Shown piece after piece: positions 7,443 to 9,035 of a DNA stretch of 9,035 nucleotides (the first letter of the stretch is position 1; every line of letters starts with the position of its first letter). The position numbers were made by a program, and so were the translations under genes. Source of the stretch: Porticoccaceae bacterium UBA2002 (lineage in GTDB: Bacteria; Pseudomonadota; Gammaproteobacteria; Pseudomonadales; Porticoccaceae); assembly GCA_002334915.1 (NCBI GenBank), contig DDCQ01000014.1, positions 1-9,035 on the forward strand, given 5' to 3'. The notes beneath the pieces were generated by a model, which saw only the letters and a program-made list of their open reading frames with translations, was not told the origin of the DNA and did no database searches.

Positions 7443-8577
7443 GAGCAGAGGATTAGTTTTAACCGGCGGCGGCGCCAGAGCGGCCTATCAGGTGGGCGTG
7501 CTCAAGGGCATAGCCTCCATTTTGCCCCGCGCGGTTTACAACCCCTTTCCCATTATATGCGGCACCTCTGCAGGGGCTATTAATGCCCTCTCTATTGCCG
7601 GCCGCGCTGGCCCCTTTCGGCTGCGTACCAAAAAACTGGAATCGATCTGGCAAAATCTGCGCGCTTCCGATGTCTACCGCACTGACTTTTTTGGAGTCTC
7701 TGCCAATGCCTTTCATGTATTGGCTTCATTTTTACACAGCGGCTACGGCATAGGTCGCCCCATATCGCTGCTCGACAATACACCTCTGCGACAGCTACTC
7801 GATAGCTATGTTAAATTCGATTATCTGGATACTGCCATTTCCAACGGAGAGCTGGAAGCCATTGCAGTCAGCGCCATGAGCTATGCCTCGGGGCAGTCCG
7901 TAACCTTTTTTCAGGGGCATAAAGCTATAGAACCCTGGGAGAGAGCCCGTCGACGTGGCGAGAAAACTGCTCTTAATATAGATCACTTAATGGCCAGCAC
8001 CGCCATCCCCAGTTTATTCCCTGCAGTGCAGCTGGCGGAGGGTTATTTTGGCGATGGCGCTGTGCGACAGCTCAAGCCCATTAGTCCGGCACTGCATATG
8101 GGTGCCAGGCAGCTATTTATTGTGGGGGTGAGCGATAATGCAACGGCCAAACCAGTCGCAGTCCCAGAACAGCACTCGCCCTCTATAGCCCAGATTGTGG
8201 GTCATATGTTTAACAGTGCATTTATTGATTCGGTAGAGAGCGATCTGGAAACGCTGCGTTCCATAAACCGTCTCGCCAGTGCTCTACCTGAGTCTCTGCG
8301 GGCCAATAACGGCATCACCGACCTCAATCCCATCGACGTGCTATCCATTTCGCCAAGCCAGTCAATAGATCAGATTGCTCTAGAACATATTCATGAACTA
8401 CCGCGCTCACTCAAGCTGTTTCTGCGCCTCACCGGTGCCACGGCCCAGGGCGGAGGCACCAGCGCCGCCAGCTACCTGCTGTTTGAACCCGGCTTCTGCC
8501 GCAAGCTCATCGAACTGGGACTTCAGGACGCACTGGCCCAAAAGGATGCAATCGAAACTTTTTTTGAAATTAATTAG
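7441..8577 (+). CDS. Patatin-like phospholipase family protein
   Basis: This 378-residue protein belongs to the patatin-like serine acyl hydrolases, which cleave acyl chains from phospholipids or related lipids with a Ser-Asp dyad. The oxyanion-hole motif GGGARAAYQ is at 9-17, the nucleophile elbow GTSAG at 41-45 (S43), and the catalytic aspartate in DGAVR at 205-209 (D205). SAMSYASGQSVTFF (144-157) and ASTAIPSLFPAV (185-196) are also characteristic. All catalytic elements are present and in normal order. No signal peptide or membrane helix is evident, so it is probably cytoplasmic or peripheral. The C-terminal third (about 245-378) matches no domain I can name. The start is the ATG at 7441. 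TAAGTGA at 7427-7433 may serve as the ribosome binding site, because the nearer AGGA is only 2 nt from the ATG. The physiological lipid substrate is unknown. Confidence 0.92.
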   Translation: MSRGLVLTGGGARAAYQVGVLKGIASILPRAVYNPFPIICGTSAGAINALSIAGRAGPFRLRTKKLESIWQNLRASDVYRTDFFGVSANAFHVLASFLHSGYGIGRPISLLDNTPLRQLLDSYVKFDYLDTAISNGELEAIAVSAMSYASGQSVTFFQGHKAIEPWERARRRGEKTALNIDHLMASTAIPSLFPAVQLAEGYFGDGAVRQLKPISPALHMGARQLFIVGVSDNATAKPVAVPEQHSPSIAQIVGHMFNSAFIDSVESDLETLRSINRLASALPESLRANNGITDLNPIDVLSISPSQSIDQIALEHIHELPRSLKLFLRLTGATAQGGGTSAASYLLFEPGFCRKLIELGLQDALAQKDAIETFFEIN

Positions 8578-8600
8578 CGCCAGAACAGGCCATATCTCAG

Positions 8601-8642
8601 AAAAAAGGCTGGCCACTGAACCACAGTAGAATCAACAGCCTT
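8601..8642 (-). terminator. Weak possible minus-strand terminator hairpin
   Basis: AAGGCTG (8605-8611) and CAGCCTT (8636-8642) form a perfect 7-bp stem around a 24-nt loop, which itself holds an ACTG/CAGT stem. On the minus strand the hairpin is followed by a short U-run (complement of 8601-8606). The long loop makes it much weaker than the terminators to its right. It could be a backup stop for leftward transcripts or chance. Confidence 0.25.
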
Positions 8643-8672
8643 GGCTTACACAAGACCCAGTCTCGCTCGCCT

Positions 8673-8702
8673 AAAAAAAAAGCGGACCCTTGCGGGCCCG
8701 CT
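8673..8702 (-). terminator. Strong intrinsic terminator for leftward transcription
   Basis: On the minus strand AGCGGGCCC-GCAA-GGGTCCGCT forms a 9-bp GC-rich stem with a single G-U pair and a GNRA-type GCAA loop, followed by nine U residues. On the plus strand the G-U pair becomes an A-C mismatch and no U-tract follows, so the direction is clear. It lies downstream of, and separate from, the tRNA terminator at 8822-8856. It therefore implies a second leftward transcript starting between 8703 and 8830, or read-through clean-up. Confidence 0.85.
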
Positions 8703-8769
8703 GGCTCTCCCCCTCTTGTCTTATTATTAGCCACTGATTCAGTAACAGTAACAATAACAAGAGGAATTC
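8673..8769 (-). ncRNA. Candidate small structured RNA (unrecognised)
   Basis: The region carries a long stem-loop. The minus strand pairs CCTCTTGT (complement of 8757-8764) with ACAAGAGG (complement of 8712-8719) for 8 bp. After a 2-nt bulge it continues for another 8 bp (8749-8756 with 8722-8729), using one G-U pair. An inner ACTG/CAGT stem caps it. Read as plus-strand RNA that G-U pair becomes A-C, as in the adjacent terminator, so both helices favour leftward transcription. A TATAAG box (minus strand, 8776-8781) with a poor TTTAAG -35 at 8799-8804 and 17-nt spacing would start an RNA of about 97 nt ending in the U-tract. No protein gene is credible here; the best minus-strand reading frame is 9 codons without a ribosome binding site. 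I do not recognise a known RNA family. Confidence 0.35.
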
Positions 8770-8775
8770 CTAAAA

Positions 8776-8804
8776 CTTATAGCTAGGACGAGCCGTCTCT
8801 TAAA
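8776..8804 (-). promoter_or_regulatory. Possible promoter of the candidate small RNA
   Basis: Minus-strand TATAAG (8776-8781) matches five of six bases of the sigma-70 -10 consensus. TTTAAG at 8799-8804, 17 nt upstream, matches only three of six -35 bases. The expected start near 8769 falls just before the long stem-loop, inside the palindrome AGGAATTCCT (8762-8771). Confidence 0.25.
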
Positions 8805-8821
8805 GCCCTCATAAAAAAACC

Positions 8822-8856
8822 AAAAAAAAACGCAAAACCGGAGTTTTGCGTTTTTT
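8822..8856. terminator. Bidirectional intrinsic terminator after the tRNA genes
   Basis: CGCAAAAC (8831-8838) and GTTTTGCG (8843-8850) form a perfect 8-bp stem with a 4-nt loop. A nine-A tract (8822-8830) lies on one side and a six-T tract (8851-8856) on the other. On the minus strand it ends the tRNA-Glu/tRNA-Gly transcript 4 nt after the encoded CCA. On the plus strand it is the first convincing stop for rightward transcripts from the flavodoxin-patatin pair, which would give a 3' leader-like tail of about 280 nt. Confidence 0.9.
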
Positions 8857-8859
8857 ATA

Positions 8860-8935
8860 TGGAGCGGGAAACCGGGTTCGAACCGGCGACCTGTACCTTG
8901 GCAAGGTACCGCTCTACCAACTGAGCTATTCCCGC
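8860..8935 (-). tRNA. tRNA-Gly, anticodon GCC
   Basis: This is a complete 76-nt tRNA with encoded CCA (complement of 8860-8862). The acceptor stem GCGGGAA/TTCCCGC pairs fully, as do the D stem GCTC/GAGC and the anticodon stem GTACC/GGTAC. The anticodon loop is TTGCCAA, with GCC at 8900-8902, which reads GGC and GGU glycine codons. The T arm contains the invariant TTCGAAC. It lies 26 nt downstream of tRNA-Glu with no promoter visible between them, so the two are probably processed from one transcript ending at the terminator just downstream. Confidence 0.98.
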
Positions 8936-8961
8936 AAATGCCAAAACTGACATCGTTTAAA

Positions 8962-9035
8962 TGGCGTCCCGTAGGGGAGTCGAACCCCTGTTACCGCCGT
9001 GAAAGGGCGGTGTCCTAGGCCTCTAGACGAACGGG
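8962..9035 (-). tRNA. tRNA-Glu, anticodon UUC (5' end cut by window edge)
   Basis: The minus strand gives a near-complete tRNA-Glu. The anticodon loop CTTTCAC has TTC at 9001-9003, reading GAA and GAG. The T arm carries GGGGTTCGACTCCCC. The discriminator is G and CCA is encoded (complement of 8962-8964). The 3' acceptor strand ACGGGAC would pair with a 5' GTCCCGT, of which the first two bases lie beyond 9035. The intact gene would then be 76 nt. It is the upstream member of a tRNA-Glu/tRNA-Gly pair, whose promoter is outside the window. Confidence 0.96.

Noticed and set aside
8407..8616. 69-codon minus-strand open frame opposite the end of the patatin gene
   Set aside because: It is a shadow of the patatin coding sequence with no ribosome binding site or recognisable domain.
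8784..8813. Nine-codon minus-strand frame just inside the tRNA terminator, possible leader peptide
   Set aside because: It is preceded only by a T-rich run with no Shine-Dalgarno sequence and has no downstream gene to regulate.
8601..8935. tRNA-adjacent integration site or mobile element remnant
   Set aside because: No duplicated tRNA 3' end, integrase, or terminal repeats are visible. The tRNA-Gly 3' end is followed directly by its own terminator.

Overview
The window looks like chromosomal DNA of a Gram-negative gammaproteobacterium, plausibly an environmental or marine lineage. Base composition is moderate, with no sign of plasmid, phage or insertion-sequence DNA. Genes for Kdo activation (kdsB) and lipid A phosphorylation and export (lpxK, msbA) imply an outer membrane carrying LPS. 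The lineage is inferred from gene order and protein style and cannot be confirmed from sequence alone.

Layout. From about 6839 down to 10, five genes lie on the minus strand in the order comEC, msbA, lpxK, kdsB, low-molecular-weight protein tyrosine phosphatase. The comEC-msbA-lpxK order matches the enterobacterial ycaI-msbA-lpxK cluster, and the kdsB-phosphatase end matches the Pseudomonas arrangement. MsbA flips the lipid A core across the inner membrane, LpxK adds the 4'-phosphate to lipid A, and KdsB activates Kdo for transfer to the lipid A precursor. ComEC is an inner-membrane DNA uptake channel. lpxK follows msbA by 2 nt and uses a TTG start, and kdsB follows lpxK by 19 nt, so these three probably form one operon. 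The small Trm112/YcaR-like gene often found between lpxK and kdsB is absent.

Divergent from comEC, across a 109-nt spacer holding a nested inverted repeat (6854-6900), a plus-strand pair encodes a small flavodoxin-fold protein (6949-7404) and a patatin-like phospholipase (7441-8577).

The right end carries two minus-strand tRNA genes: tRNA-Glu(UUC), cut by the window edge, then tRNA-Gly(GCC). A strong bidirectional terminator follows them. The 282 nt between the patatin gene and tRNA-Gly has no credible protein gene. It does have a second strong minus-strand terminator preceded by a long stem-loop and a TATAAG box, which together look like a small structured RNA of about 97 nt. This is the most interesting unexplained signal here. 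The rest is mostly conserved housekeeping sequence.
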